A stretch of DNA of 64,000 bases from Isoetes taiwanensis. Lineage: Eukaryota > Streptophyta > Lycopodiopsida > Isoetales > Isoetaceae. This document shows, in pieces, positions 21,045 to 34,590 of this stretch. A program made the position numbers and the translations under genes. The notes below the pieces were generated by a model that saw only the letters and a list, made by a program, of their open reading frames with translations, did not search any database and was not told where the DNA came from. Where the stretch lies: assembly GCA_021234155.1 (NCBI GenBank), contig JAJEKV010000132.1:680001-744000 (forward strand), written 5' to 3'. The stretch's first letter is position 1; each line of letters begins with the position of its first letter.

Positions 21045-22322
21045 ATATTCAAAATCCTCACTCTCTTTATCCTTCCTTAAGTATTTCTAACAAGGGGGAG
21101 GAGGTACAACAATATCTTGCTCAATCTCTTTGTGCCTCACAGCATTGACTTCCTCATTGACTTGCACTTGCTCTTTGTCCTTTGCATTGTTCATTCCTCT
21201 AGTGTGAACAGCCATGATTTTCTCTTGCTCTTCAATTTCCTGCACAAATCTGACAGGGTTCATTGGCTTTAGATTTTTTTTTGCCTAGCAAAATATTCTT
21301 TCACACTGCACCTATCTTCATAATGATCTACTGCTTTGCAAAAAGCACAAACAGGGCATTCTTTACCAAAATGCCCTCTCTTACCACATGACTTTGTGCA
21401 TGCCTATACTAACAATAGTATGATGAGTGAGTGTTTCTCGAGCAATAATCACATGGAGGATATATTCTCTTCTCAGGTCTGGAACTTTTCATTTCTTGAA
21501 GTTGTTTGGTCACCTCGATCAGAGCCTCAGACACTTTAGTTATTTCAACTCTTACATCAGCCACAGGACCTTCTGCATCCTCCATTTTTTATTTCTTTGA
21601 ACAGCATAGACTGGTACAGGTCCTGGTCCCATACACTCCTGCTCATAATCTGGAAAGAAAGGATCATGAGGTGAGTACATATCATCAGGAAAATAGGAAA
21701 TCATATTTGCAATCTCAGTATCCTTTGTAAAAGCCTTATGTATGATGTCAAATCCTTCTTGTTTCTGAATCTTGAGCATCTTCCTACGTATTCTTGGTTT
21801 GCTGCTCAAACCTCTGATAAATGAAGCTACAAGTGTAAGGTGTGGTTAGGAACTTGGTTGATTTGACATTTGACAAGATAAAGATTGAATCTATATTGAT
21901 GCACACTTTCACCATGTTTAATATGAAAGGTTTGCAATTCAAAAATCAAATCTTGAGGATCTAGTAGCTTACCAAATTTTGGCAAGTATTTCTTGACTAT
22001 TTCATCCCATGAGTTAGCTCCTAGACTCATAACATATTCCAACAGAGTTAGCTCTAACTTCATCATTTTTGAAACACTTCTTAAACTCAGAAAACTTACA
22101 ACCTTTCTTGTGTCCATATTCCCCGATAGTACTCCTCAAAAGTTTTTTAAAATTGTTGGCATTCATACTTGGATCAAAAGTGGAGCAGAATTGGCATGTT
22201 CAAAGACAAAGTAGTGGCAAGGCATACTTGTATTTGCTTGTATATTTACTCCTGGTGCTGCAGCAGTTTCATGGTTTTCCTGTGCTTCAGCATGAATGTT
22301 TCATTGGTTCTTCTGGGAGCCA
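21045..22322 (-). pseudogene. Ty3/gypsy gag with zinc knuckles (broken)
   Basis: It starts on the minus strand with MAPRRTNETFMLKHRKTMKL just inside the leader. Next come WDEIVKKYLPKFGKLLDPQD and ELQTFHIKHGESVHQYRFNL, the retrotransposon gag core (22117-21827). Then comes an acidic linker. CGKRGHFGKECPVCAFCK and DHYEDRC follow (about 21405-21300), CCHC-type zinc knuckles that bind the RNA genome. Several stops and frame changes occur. Capsid-like structural protein, not functional here. Confidence 0.8.
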
Positions 22323-22369
22323 TGAGTTCAAATTCCAGGAAATAGATCTCGGTAGAACCTCCAAAATAT

Positions 22370-23520
22370 TGAAGGTGTTCCTGGCAAAACCTTCAACCTC
22401 AGTTCTAGGTTGCTTAAGGCAACCACTCTGTGTGAGAAAATTCCAAGCAGAAAGCTCAAATAACAATTTTCAATCACTTTTCCAAAATAGGAAAAAGACT
22501 GCCTTGCAAAAGAAGATGCCACATGCAAATAAGAAAGAATTTGCTTATGATTTTTTATGTCAAAGCTACCCAAGATCTTGAAGAATCTTAAGCAAGAAGT
22601 CAGATGGTTTATGATCACTCCAGATCACTCAAATTTGTGTTTCTTATTGGGTCAAAAGTTGGTCAATATCCCTGATAGAGAGTGATTTTTCTCAGAACTC
22701 CGTAAAGGCACGCCTTTTGTGGTTTGATGTTGATCTCTCCCTAATATGCCCGCACACGCCGGGCCAAGTACACTTTTGCAAAGATAGATGCAAATTATCA
22801 TGGAAACTCAGATTTTAGTCTGACAGACTGTCACAGACTGTGAACAGCAAGTTAAACTTGGGTTAATTGATCTTTGAGAGTACTTTTTCTGTTCTTTGAA
22901 TAAATTCCAATGCTATCTATGCTTTGCTAATGAAGGAATGCAAATTACCTAGTGAAAATACAATCAAAGACTGGAATGAGCAAAGTCCTAGCCTAATTAT
23001 GCAAGTGAAAAAATCTCTGGCCGGAAGGATATGCAAGCATTTTGATCTTCATTCATCTATTTTACAGATGTCTATGTGCAACTATTACTGCAATCTCCTC
23101 GTGCCTAAGTGCAAAGCTCTACTGTCACGTTTTCCATGTTCAAAAGATATTATTCACAAGTATTTTCCCAAGGGTCGGATTTTCATTCACTTAAGAATCA
23201 CACAGCAATCAAAGAGAATCCCAAGCTCTATGTCTTGGGCACAAGATCAAATCAAACATCAAGTCAGGTAATTTCGAGAATATCAGAAATTCATGGATAA
23301 TCTGGCACTTGGAAGGCAAATTCAAGCTTGAATCATCAAAACCGGTCTTTCTTCAAAGAGTTTCGATCAGTGCCCCATCCAAAAGCCCTCGAAAAAATCT
23401 GAGCAGTGTTTTCCCCTTTTGAAATCCCCTATTCCAGCCCGTTCTTGGCCAATCCAAGCCAGATTTTTTGTCTTTTTGTTTAATAATTGAGTTCTTGGTG
23501 TAATAGGAGTAGATCCGAAG
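22370..23520 (-). repeat. LTR-like repeat, right copy, next to gag leader
   Basis: Begins TGAAGGTGTTCCTGGCAAAA like the copy at 4197 and shares the block from about 23005 to 23505 with it. About 600 bases (22391-23005) are absent from the left copy. On the minus strand it is followed by TGGAGGTTCTACCGAG and then the gag ATG, an arrangement like LTR, primer-binding site and leader. It is best read as the 5' LTR of the minus-strand gypsy element. The outer boundary and terminal CA are uncertain. Confidence 0.6.
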
Positions 23521-24420
23521 CCTATACTAGCAGCATGGAGTCCCTCAAACCTCATCTTGAAGCCTATGGTCTGTGTCATCACCTCATCATTAGTGCGGCA
23601 ATACATGCTACAACATTCAATGAAGAGCACTAACCAAAGGAGATCAATGTATCATTACACATTAGAATTGCAATAAAAATTTACTCTAGAATTGCAATAA
23701 GATTACAAGTTGAAACGCAAACTACAAAAATAGTAGAACATTGCACTAGCGCATGCTACATGCCAATAAGAAAAACAAAATCAACCTTGTTGAGGCAAAG
23801 CACCTAGCGGAGAGCGGCAACAATGGATGGCAAGACACTGGGAATATAGAATGGTTACCAAGAGCTTTTGGCAATATTGAATTGAGGGGGGAATTCAAAT
23901 TTGAATTTTGAAATTCAACCACACGTGAATGGTTCACATGACAACTTTAATTTAAATTTGAAATAATGATGAAAAAAAGGGTTTATTTTGTGACGCATTA
24001 TGGGTCCACCAAATACATCCAAGACCTTTCATCATGATGCCATGTGTCCATTATGCATGCAACCTTTTTCTATGTGCTTTTCAAATGTTAGGACATCATT
24101 TGAGAGCGGTTGTTGTTTTCTTCCTCCTCCATTAGTGTGCTCTTCTAGGAAGGCGCCCATCCTTTAGAAGACTTTTTGAAGGATTTTTGCATGTTCAAGA
24201 CCGTGAAAGATTGGCACATCTCATTTCTTTATTGCTTTTGTTTTTCTTTTTATAGTTTGTCCTTTTTATATGCTCTGTATACCCACATCAAATGCTGCCC
24301 CCTTGCTTTTTGGCATGCATTCTTGTTTTTGAGTATGTCCGTTGCTTTTCTCTTGCCTTGTTTATAGGCATGCATGTTGCCCACCAGCAGCGAACACTTG
24401 TTTACATAGAGCCCGTCATG
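23521..24420. other. intergenic, no gene recognised
   Basis: A/T-rich, with T-rich runs near 24230-24310. No coding region or clear repeat was seen. Confidence 0.4.
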
Positions 24421-24715
24421 AACCCTCTTAATAAGCTTTTCAAGGAGCTAAAGAATGCCAAAAACGGAGTTCGGATGCAGAAGTTATGTCAGAAAGCTAT
24501 TTGCCACCATAGAGCCCCTTAAAATGGGGCCGCCCAATTTTAGCCTAATTTGGGGACCCATTTGTGTATACAGTATGCCTGATTAGTGTTTTTATCAAAA
24601 CCCTCTAAACAAATTTCCAACAATCTAAAGAATGTCGAAAATGAAGTCTGGATGCAAAAATTATGCCAAAAAGCCTATTCAACCACCTTGGAGCCCTCAA
24701 ATTGGGCGATCGCGC
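24421..24715. repeat. degenerate tandem duplication (about 180-bp spacing)
   Basis: Two diverged copies, about 24421-24530 and 24602-24713, share AACCCTCT..A, CTAAAGAATG(C/T)C, A(A/T)G(A/C)AGT(T/C)(C/T)GGATGCA(G/A)AA, TTATG(T/C)C and GAGCCC. No coding capacity. Possibly an old satellite-like or non-autonomous element unit. Confidence 0.45.
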
Positions 24716-24904
24716 AATTATTGGAAGATGGTGATTTTTTATTCGATGATTAAAATTTTAAAACAAAAGACTAATATGAACCATTTTCAAATCTTTATAA
24801 GGGATTTCCAAGTCTGTTTTACACATTGCCGCGAATGATTATTTAACAAGAAGTACTTTTTTCTATCTATCTACAAATTTTTGGAAGCCTTCACGTATTA
24901 TATA

Positions 24905-25055
24905 AGATGTCCTTGTGGGCTTTTATATTCTGTAAGGGCGAGATGTAAGGGCGAGGTGTAAGGCAAGGTGTTGGCGAGCCGTAGAGGGTGACGAGTCCAC
25001 TGCCGAGCCTTGCACTGAGCCCATTACATGGCGTAAAGGCCCACAAGAGCATTCT
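24905..25055. repeat. short inverted repeat upstream of the P450 gene
   Basis: CCTTGTGGGCTTTTAT near 24912 is mirrored by GTAAAGGCCCACAAGAG near 25035, with a GC-richer centre between (TGTAAGGGCGAG repeated twice). It could be a small MITE or a hairpin. It lies about 320-460 bp upstream of the P450 TATA box. Confidence 0.4.
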
Positions 25056-25368
25056 TATAAAAAGCAAAATAAAATTTTGTTGAAATTACATGCATGATCT
25101 AGTAGTATTAATTTTACCTGATTTACAGAAGATGTGCTTTTATTGTATTGAAATGTCATATTTATAGTCCTACATATAAGACAAATGGCATGCTTGTCAA
25201 GAGTTTAATTGTGTCCACCCTTTACGGAATATATGAGCAAGTGTATATATACATTGATCTACCTTCAGGTAAACAGGTAAACTCATGTGAAAGTTAAAAA
25301 GATGAGGCATGGGCAGAAGGAACGTGGCTACATGGGAAAGGTGGAGCAGTTATGTGTAAGAAGTTCAT

Positions 25369-25377
25369 ACTATAAAA
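25369..25377 (+). promoter_or_regulatory. TATA box of the P450 gene
   Basis: ACTATAAAAAGG lies about 45 nt before the ATG at 25420, placing a transcription start near 25400 and giving a short 5' leader. The fit of TATA, short leader and first ATG supports the chosen start. Confidence 0.65.
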
Positions 25378-25419
25378 AGGATTTAGCGAATTGAAGGGCT
25401 AGAGCATTGCAACTTGAAC

Positions 25420-27003
25420 ATGGCAAATTTCTCTTTGAATGCCAACATTCTTGGGCATATACAGCAGCACAGCAGGCCAACTTGCTTCACAGGAATAACC
25501 TGCACAGATGCACTTGCAATGCTACTAGCCATTCTAGCATTCCATATTCTATGCTACAAATCAAAGCCAGGTCCAATTGTGTGGCCAATTGTTGGAATGC
25601 TTCCTCAGATTTGGTTCAACCTCAAGAATGTTTATGATTGGCTCACAACCAAGTTGCGCGAATCGGGCGGCACCTTCACCTTCATTGTTCCTGCAATTCC
25701 AGGCCTTGCAGCAGTTATTACCTCATCTCCTTCCAACATTGAGCATATACTTAAATCCAATTTTCACAACTTCCCAAAAGGTGCCAGATTTACAAGGACT
25801 TTCCATGACCTCCTTGGTGATGGCATATTCAATTCTGATGGCCAGCTATGGCACTCGCAGCGCCGCATTGCAAGTATAGATATTCACTCTAGATCCTTTA
25901 GAGATTTATCCTTCATGTCGATACAACATCTTGTCCATTCAAAGCTTCTTCCTCTACTTAAATCTGCCGCAGTGGCGCAGAGCAGAATTGATTTTCAGGA
26001 TTTGATGCTCAGGTTTACATTTGACAATATTTGTATGCTTGCTTTGGGTGTTGATGCAGGTTGTTTATCTACTGATCTGCCTATTGTTCCGTTTGCAAAG
26101 GCCTTTGATGTGGCAACTCAGAACACCTTCCTGAGATTCATGGTGCCAGAATTCATGTGGAGGCTACACCGTATGTTGGGAATTAAGAAAGAAAAACGAC
26201 TGAAAGATGCATTGAAAGTTGTAAACAACTTTGCTGAAAAGGTGATAATCAAAAGAAAAGATGAACTAGAGCATGGTAATGGTGTGAAGAAAGGAGATCT
26301 GTTATCAAGTCTGATGCAATCTAAAACCGCCACGTACTCCGACATGTTCTTGCGCGATTTTGCAGTTAATTTCATCTTGGCTGGAAGAGACACTACTTCA
26401 GTGGCACTGACCTGGTTCATGTGGCTGTTAGCACAACATCCTCAAGTTGAACATGCTATATTTAATGAAGTATCTAAAGTTGTCAGAGATAACAAAGAGT
26501 GCAAGAGTGTTGAGCTGTTCAGCATGGAACATGTTAAGCAAATGAATTACCTCCACGCTGCCATCTCTGAATCCATGCGCCTTTATCCGCCTGTTCCTAT
26601 TGATAACAAAGATGTTATAGAAGATGATGTGCTCCCTGATGGCACCATACTTCCCAAAGGCTCCAGGGTGTTTTACTCCATTTATTCCATGGGTAGAATG
26701 GAGAGCATATGGGGTTCAGATTGTTTGGAATTTAAACCTGAAAGATGGCTCAGAAATGGAGTGTTTGTGCCAGAATCTCCTCTCAAATTCCCTGTTTTCA
26801 ATGCCGGGCCTCGGCTTTGCCTCGGCAAGGATTTGGCCTTTCTGCAGATGAAATATGTTGCTGCAGCTGTTGTGAAGAACTTTGAGATTAGTTTAGTTCC
26901 TGGTCATGTGGTGAAGAAAAAACTCTCCCTAACCTTGTTCATGAAGAACGGACTTCCTGTAACTGTGAAACCCAGAAAGGTGGCCAGCCTTCCATTTGTA
27001 TAG
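25420..27003 (+). CDS. cytochrome P450, CYP86 clan (fatty-acid omega-hydroxylase type), single exon
   Basis: A 527-residue intact P450. It has a hydrophobic N-terminal anchor (about 25-45), the proline-rich hinge KPGPIVWPIVG, FHDLLGDGIFNSDG typical of CYP86-type enzymes, the I-helix oxygen-binding AGRDTTS (about 320), ESMR of the ExxR motif (about 384), FKPERW (about 440), and heme-binding FNAGPRLCLGKD with the ligand Cys about 467. CYP86-clan enzymes oxidise the omega end of fatty acids for cutin, suberin or sporopollenin, on the ER membrane with a P450 reductase; the exact substrate here is inferred. The frame is open two codons further upstream, but the first ATG is 25420. No introns, as in many CYP86 genes. 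It sits alone among transposons. A poly(A) region is likely near 27140 (GAATGAATAATGAATG). Confidence 0.92.
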   Translation: MANFSLNANILGHIQQHSRPTCFTGITCTDALAMLLAILAFHILCYKSKPGPIVWPIVGMLPQIWFNLKNVYDWLTTKLRESGGTFTFIVPAIPGLAAVITSSPSNIEHILKSNFHNFPKGARFTRTFHDLLGDGIFNSDGQLWHSQRRIASIDIHSRSFRDLSFMSIQHLVHSKLLPLLKSAAVAQSRIDFQDLMLRFTFDNICMLALGVDAGCLSTDLPIVPFAKAFDVATQNTFLRFMVPEFMWRLHRMLGIKKEKRLKDALKVVNNFAEKVIIKRKDELEHGNGVKKGDLLSSLMQSKTATYSDMFLRDFAVNFILAGRDTTSVALTWFMWLLAQHPQVEHAIFNEVSKVVRDNKECKSVELFSMEHVKQMNYLHAAISESMRLYPPVPIDNKDVIEDDVLPDGTILPKGSRVFYSIYSMGRMESIWGSDCLEFKPERWLRNGVFVPESPLKFPVFNAGPRLCLGKDLAFLQMKYVAAAVVKNFEISLVPGHVVKKKLSLTLFMKNGLPVTVKPRKVASLPFV

Positions 27004-28586
27004 ATGATGCATTGTGTCCAGGGATTTCATAATCAGGCATCATCCAAAACACATGTATCCCTGACTTGCATCTACTACACAAGTTTCATGTAAACAGAGC
27101 CTGTAAAATGGTCAATGTGTAGAAACATTGTAGTTCATGCAAATGAGGAATGAATAATGAATGAAATGACACTCATCCTACTGTTTGGACTTTGGACAAC
27201 TGCTCTTAATATTTCTATTCATAGAAGAATTAATAGAATTGTAAAGAAGCCCGGCACTAGTGCCATTTCGCCACTGTTCATAATTTGGCATTTTGCAAAG
27301 ATGTTGCGATTAGTGAGAGAAAAGGTGCTAAAATCCAAAGCCGACTTGCTTGAATTTCAGCTCGTTTGAGACTGTCTTATTTAATAAAAGGACGGTACCT
27401 TATCACAGTCAGGCGGGACCATTTGCAAAGTTGCACAGCTATGTACAGACAGAATCCATGTTAGCAACTACAGACCTTCATAAAGCGCATACCTACTCTT
27501 TACAGCCCTCAAAATCATCGGTAGTTACACAAGCATGAGAAATAAATAGTGGTGGGCAAACTTTTTAAACCGAATAGGAACATTTTCCATTGTCCTCTTA
27601 AGTTCAATCTGAAATCTGTATTGCCCTTGTAGAAATAAGCAAAATTTCTACATCCAACCAAAACAAACCTTCTTATCCAGAAATCTGCCTAGTAATAAGA
27701 GTTACATCATTTTTACCCTCTCATTTTTGAATGCCATGTGAGGGTAGTGAAAATTGATAGATGGTCTACCAAATTTTGTCATAGTTGTTGATAATGTCAA
27801 ACTCCAAACTCGCATATACTGCATAATCTTTTCCATAATGTTTGTCAATCTTTTCCATAATGTTTGTCAGTATGTGTAGGTACTTGTTACATCCTTGAGA
27901 AATATCATGATCATAGTAACATCAAGTTCATACTCATGCTATTAAATCCATGGGTCATTCTTCCGTGCTTATCTTCATTCACTTTCTCATATATGAATGA
28001 ACAGTCTATAATAGTACCATATCCGACCCTCCCCTCACCCGGGCCTTTACTTTTTATTTTATTTTTGCTTTTTTTGCAGTAGTAAAATTCCACCCATCAA
28101 TCCAACTAATCCAATCATTTTATTCATAAAAATAATTTCATTTTTAGGTCATTCTTCCATGCTTTTTATTTTATATTTCGTACATGGTATGGCACAAGCT
28201 TGGGGGAGCAGTTCAGAAGACTTGATGTATGAACACAAAGGCACATCATGGCAAGACAACATGTAGCCATATTGAAAAACCATCAGCCCATTGAACATTA
28301 GAATATTGAGTAGATTGTCGATATATATTTGATTTAGATCAAAAGGTGAAAAGGATCTTGATTTCATAGTACGAAGGAGACTTTTCTAGACATGACTTTT
28401 TTGGACAAAAGGTTATCTGTGTAAGTTTGACGAGGGTCTATGATAGGAGAAGAGAATGCTTTGCTTGGCATCTGATGCCTCTCTTGCCTTTACTTACATA
28501 GTTCCGCTTGTGATCCTCTACATACATATCTTATCTTGTTAAAGACCCAAAGAAGATAACTCAGTTGAGTGTATCATATTCTCAGG
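27004..28586. other. P450 3' region and intergenic DNA
   Basis: The first 150 bases are probably the P450 3' UTR. The rest is A/T-rich with no coding region recognised. Confidence 0.4.
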
Positions 28587-28903
<317 letters not shown>

Positions 28904-29052
28904 ATTTATCTATCAATCTCAAGTTGAGCCCAGTTGGGTGGTGAATTTGTGCCAAGAGTTTGAATCTGAGCCAAGAGTCTGGCTGTAAAATACTTCTTGA
29001 AATTGCAGTCGTTCTTTGCATTGTTTATTTTGCATGAAGGGCTGCTTCGTGC

Positions 29053-29070
29053 CAATTGGTATCAGAGTGG
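29053..29070 (+). other. possible LTR end plus tRNA-iMet primer-binding site
   Basis: CA (29053-29054), two bases, then TGGTATCAGAG (29057-29067), the standard initiator-Met primer-binding site of plant LTR retrotransposons. No coding remnant of the element follows within the next kilobase and the LTR start is not defined, so it is only a relic candidate. Confidence 0.45.
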
Positions 29071-30672
29071 TGTTTTTTTCGTTGAAGCTTATGGCCAATG
29101 GTTCCAGATTTCAGCCTTAGTTCAAAGTAATATAATTGTTGGATTTTCACATCTAAGCTAAGTTAGAGTTTCTCTTGGAGCTTATGTGTGTAGTGTTCAG
29201 TACAAAAACAAAACAATACAGAAGTTTTAGCTATAACTTTTCATCTGAATAAAGTGTTTGATAGAAGCCAGTATATGCGTACTATCATAAATTAATATGA
29301 AATTCAACCAGTTCCTCTAATCGCTTAGTACCCTTTATATTGATGATTTTACCTTTGATTAGTGAATATATTTATGGAAAAAGGTCTCAAAAGAGCTTAC
29401 TATTTTCCATAATATTTTTTTTATGGAGTCTAGTTGGAACTCTTTGATTCCTGTTGGACTTGCTGATGCAGCCACTAGAACTGCAAGTTTGGTTCTAAGT
29501 TATATAAGTAGTAGACGGACCCTGCTTAGACGTGTATTTCGTGTGCTTTGAGCAACTTGTAGATGTCATAGCTTAGCAGACGACACTGTGGAGGCTTAGG
29601 TTAGTTTCACACGTACCATTATGTTATGTTAAAATTTAACGTTTACCACCTTACCCACTACGTTTAAATTATATTCTTGTTCACACCAATTGCTATGTTA
29701 ACAAGGTCTTCAAGACGAGGAGGGTTGCCCTCTATGGCCCGAGGGTGAAGTGGCTTAAATTAAATCCACATGTGACCTGACAATATACACAAGACTAGTT
29801 ATGGAGAATTTTGTGGAAATTGCCATCTTTATAATATTTTTTGATCCATAATGTTACGCAGTCTTTTGAGCCCGACCTGAGCTATTGCCCACATCATCAT
29901 GCTTTTATGAGTCTTGGGGGATCGTAATGTGCGGTAGGAGGACGTTATCCTATTTCAGGCCCTGATCATATCCAAACTAGAAAATTGCCCACCTTCGATG
30001 GGGATTCCATGTGATTTCACATGAAGAGTATACTTAATGTGTGTAGTATTTTGGTTGTAACACACTCAAATGCACGGGTCCATGGCTTGAAAGGAAAACA
30101 TTGATCTCTTTTGTGCGGGGGGCCACCGATAACCGATCGATTGTTCTTGTAGAATTATAAATCGATGCGGATCATCATGCAAATCTTTGATAAAGGCAAG
30201 CCCTTTATCTTTTGTGCCACCGCCTTATAGAGAATGTCAAGCAATACAAACCTCACCACTTCTTTAAGAAGAACTAAAGGATGTGCCAAAAGGCAAAAGA
30301 ATGAGAGAGCTTGCAATAATCGCCGTAATACAAAATGGAAAAATTAGTGGAAATGGTAACCCCACATATTTAATGGCTCTTCCTAAATAATATTGACAAT
30401 TTTTTTGACATTTTCCAATATCATACCACAAATTTCTTCGGAGACGTAAAGATTTTTCTTCACCTTTAATGACATCGATCAAGGGCTATTTCACGCTTCA
30501 CAACCTAATTTAAAGGGCCTATTCTTAACATCCCGATTGAATGCTAGAATCTGGAGATTTTTCGCCCATAAGACGCTTCAAATCTGCACTTTAATATAGG
30601 GTAAAGATCTGAGAGAATAAATGCCTAAGCCTATGAATAAAAAAGAAGATGAAGCAAGGCAAAAAAAAAAAA
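29071..30672. other. intergenic, no gene recognised
   Basis: A/T-rich without recognisable coding sequence; it ends in a run of about 22 A at 30661-30682. It might contain decayed retrotransposon DNA downstream of the primer-binding-site-like motif, but no domain can be read. Confidence 0.35.
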
Positions 30673-33600
30673 AAAAAAAAAACCTTTTAAAACCCGATTT
30701 CAAACAGACTTTTTCCATCCATGGACTTTTGCAAAGACCACTTCAATTATAATATGCACTTTTAAGCCAAAACAGGTGTAATTTGACTTAAGCCTTAAAA
30801 ATGGTTAACATTTACTAAAGCAGATGATATTACCAGATTCTATTAACAAATAAGAATTTCCTTTCGTCAATCTCATTAATGTTTTTGTTCAATACATTAT
30901 TTTTACCTTTAAAAGAGTTCATCATTGACTCTAGAACAGTATAAGATCAAAATTAAAGTTTAGAGTTTCCCTTGTCTTTCAACACCATAGAGCTCAATAG
31001 ACTTGTCAAAACTATATCTGCAATGCCACCATGTCTTGTAGCTTTTCCAACATGAATACATGGGAAAACACACATAGAGCAAGAAATCCGGATTACTGCA
31101 AAGGTGAAACCAGAGGACAGTTAGCCTAAGAAGGGTAAGAGCCTAAGTCACTAACAGGTAAGCTACGGATTCCTTGGGCTTATCGCCCTTCACCTTGCAT
31201 GTTAACACAAACACAATAGACAGTCAATTTATCAGGCAAAGAGTGTGTAAATTACTCTGCCCTAAAAGATTAGCCTACATGCAACTTTTATCAAGATGCA
31301 AGCTTAGAAATTATTATTATTAAATGCTTCTCCACCAAATTTTATGACAAGGTCTAGAAGCTTCATTCTTCCTACCAAGAATTGTCACGAGGTCTCCTCT
31401 ATTATAAGCATGCATGCAATAAAGGGATCATTTTCACATATATGAGAAGGTCCGAAGTCCATTTTTGATCTTTGCTCTCGGATACAAAATTATTATCAAA
31501 GCAATATCATACCCAAAAGAATTCCAAATTGTAACCGCCCCAAACTAAAGTGGCCACAAGCTGTGTTTCTGTTAAGAGCCCTTTAGCATTAAAAGAGCAT
31601 CGACCCGGTGAGCATATTCTGTAAAAACATCCTAGGCGGGCTTTGCACCCTTTGGATATGCAAAATGTCAAATAGAGCAAGAACCCAAACGGATCTAGAA
31701 TTTTTCGTGCAAAAATATTGAAGAGTTCAGCTTATTTTCTTCCAACTCAGAAATTTTTTGCGAATGGCATCAGACCGTTCTGTGCTCACCATGCCCTGAA
31801 TTCAAGTGCCCAACTTGAAAGCCTACTGGATGAAAGAGAAAAATCTGCTGTGTAGAACTCTTTTATTCAGTTTCGGGTCCATTTTACAACTGGAAACCCA
31901 CCTCAAGATTTTTAGTACACTATTCCCTATTGAATCAGTAGCACTTTCGTTTGCTCGCATGGCTATTAAGCTATCTATATCTAGAATCCATAAAATATTA
32001 ATTCGTTTACTCGTAGAAAAGGCGTAAACAATGTAACTATTGAATTTTAAACTATATAATGCATAGATCGTGTTTAATTAAGCATCAACACTCTGTCCTT
32101 TAAGCTATACCACCTGCACAATAGTCCACACTGCATAGTTCAAGACTCACAGCAGTTCTCTTAATAAGTTTTAACCAAATTTTAGATCTAATAGGAACAT
32201 GGCCACAACTTCGTGTATCTTGCTTTCTGTCTCACGCTTTAAATATCATGCATTAGTTGGCGGACTTAGAAATTAAGCTTTCTACCATCGGAGAATGTGA
32301 ACATAACTGTTAAAACTCATATATGTCTACTCAAATCTCGCACATTATATACAACCTAGGTGTATGGACAAGTGCATGCTAGTCCCATTAACATCAGTCC
32401 TAAGTTCAATCCATCTTTTTAGTTTTCATATCTCCATTGCTTTTACGGTAGCCTTGTATCCCATTAATGCAGTGGTGCTTAAAAGGATACCATTTCTAAA
32501 ACCGTAATTCTTATGCTATAATTATCCCGATTATCTTTTTTAAGACCTCGAGGCTTTTTCATTGCTCATTTGATTGCAATCATGAAATGAAGGCATCTTT
32601 GGAAGAAGGAGCAAATACATGTTATCGCACAAACACATAGGCCACAAATGCACAACCCATGGCTCATTATAGTAGCATTAGACTAATGTAAACATCCGGT
32701 TGAAAAGAGAATAGCTCCATACGAATAGTGTCATGCCTTATTATCATATAAAGAAAAATATCCACACAAAGTATTCACAAATAGGGTGATTCAATTATTC
32801 AAACACGGGAGTAGACCTTTGTTCTAGCATAATTGCCTTTGGTCATGTTGATCACCGCAAATTGCCGAAAGCTCTCCAATGCCTTGTTTACTCAAAGAAA
32901 TAGTGGATGGCATCTCTATATTATTCTCTGGATTATCACATGCAAAAGAGAGTAGATTCAGGTTAATGTCACCCGGCATCTTTCCCTTTATTCAAATTAT
33001 CATAGCTCTTGATCCTGTTGCTACGATAGCCTTATGGAATTGGCATATCTTTTCCATGAAGTATTTACCTTCTTCTCCCAAGAAGCGGGCATCAAATCCA
33101 TCTTATTTACATCTATTTTCACGACCTTTATGCACCGTTGCAGATTTACAGTTCTATAGAAGGTCACCCATCTTGCTATGCATTTGTGGCTCGCCATCCA
33201 AGACATGCCATAATATTCCGGCATTCTATGCGCAAAGGGCAAGTTCGAATACCCTAATTAGGGTTCAAGAAATGCATTATATTAGGCGGGATCATAATTT
33301 ACCTTTTATTTTTCTAAACCATAGTTCTTGCATAATCGAAATCTCACCATCCATCAATGGCTAAGAGTTGCCCAATCTGTTGCAGGCCAACTGTATGGTG
33401 GCCGCTGAGCTGCCTAAAACTCTGTTACAATCAAGTAGAGGTTCAGGGATACAAAAAGCGTGACCATCATGTTTTTCTATTTTCCACTGTATTTTTCTTT
33501 TCCACGAGTTTTCTTTGTGTACATATGTGAAGGACATTTTCGATCAACACCACCATTATGCAACCATGGGTTTTCACCCATACTCCATTTCTGTAAACAA

Positions 33601-33827
33601 TATCAAACCTTTGCTACATGCCCATGATAGTGCAATAATGCCTTAGATTCCTAAAGCTTATGATAGAGCACCTAGCAGTGTATCAATGTGCATCCATAAA
33701 GCCCTCGTGTCACATATATGCCATAGAACCATTGGTCTTTACCTTTGTTCAAGCAACCTGCAGTAAATAACTACATAGCTACAGACAGAGCAATAATTCC
33801 TTAGAGTCCTGATGCATTAGAGCCATC
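30673..33827. repeat. 3.15-kb direct repeat, copy 1
   Basis: Collinear with 34591-37741 from AAAACCTTTTAAAAC to GCATTAGAGCCATC. Long blocks are identical (for example from GTTAACATTTACTAAAGCAG through the CATAGAGCTCAATAGACTTG block). Differences are short and clustered, mostly where copy 2 has CAG or CTG and copy 1 has CGG or CG. No coding function is recognised. It is preceded by a poly(A) run. Confidence 0.88.
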
Positions 33828-34590
33828 ATTACTTATAATAAAAAAAGCCTGCCTCCTACCGTAGGTCAGGGTGGGCCAAAATTCATAAATAGAGTTAGCA
33901 ACAAGGAGGGTAGGACCTTGTTGCCAAAGCCCTACCTATATTGCCTAACTGTACAAGTAATTATTATTCTTTAACGAGCCAGCTGGCAAGCAAGTTCACC
34001 AATAAAATGAGTAAGAAATACCGCTTGGTAAGAGTACTGATCTGTGCCAATACTGCATTACCCCATATAAGTTCGGCAATATAATCTACGCACATTACAT
34101 TTTGAAAACTTGATCATAACCTTCTTTATTGTATACAATAACAGGAAGCATTTGAGTGAGAATAGATATAAGGCAGAATCTAGGAGAGGATTACCTCCAA
34201 AGCTCGCTAGTATGGTCTGCAATAGCCCAATGGCAATTCATAGAATTCATAAGCCCAATGGCAGTTTATTTCATATGACATTATTCTTGACAAAACATGT
34301 CCAATCTCACCATGTATAAACGTTACAAAAAGGCCTTGGTGCGGTTGCATTGAATAACACTATTCAAATACAATATGCTTCACAATAAGTCATTGATAAT
34401 CCAGCATTGATTATTCGTCCACATTGGCAGTCTTAGTGCGTAATTGTCCAGATTGATCGAAAATATAGAATCGTCATTTCCAGCCTATGCCAGTTCCTAT
34501 AAAGATCCAAAATGTATTAGTAAGAAATTGTATACACCTGAATTTTAACCATTTTAAGGCCCCTAGTATAACTAGGGAACTGAGTTAATG
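33828..34590. other. spacer between the two 3.15-kb repeats
   Basis: A/T-rich, 763 bp, with no coding sequence recognised. Confidence 0.4.

Noticed and set aside
25414-25419. Two-codon upstream extension of the P450 frame
   Set aside because: It would need a TTG start; the first ATG at 25420 fits TATA spacing and family length.
26118-26420. 100-codon antisense frame inside the P450
   Set aside because: Shadow of the P450 coding sequence; it matches nothing by itself.
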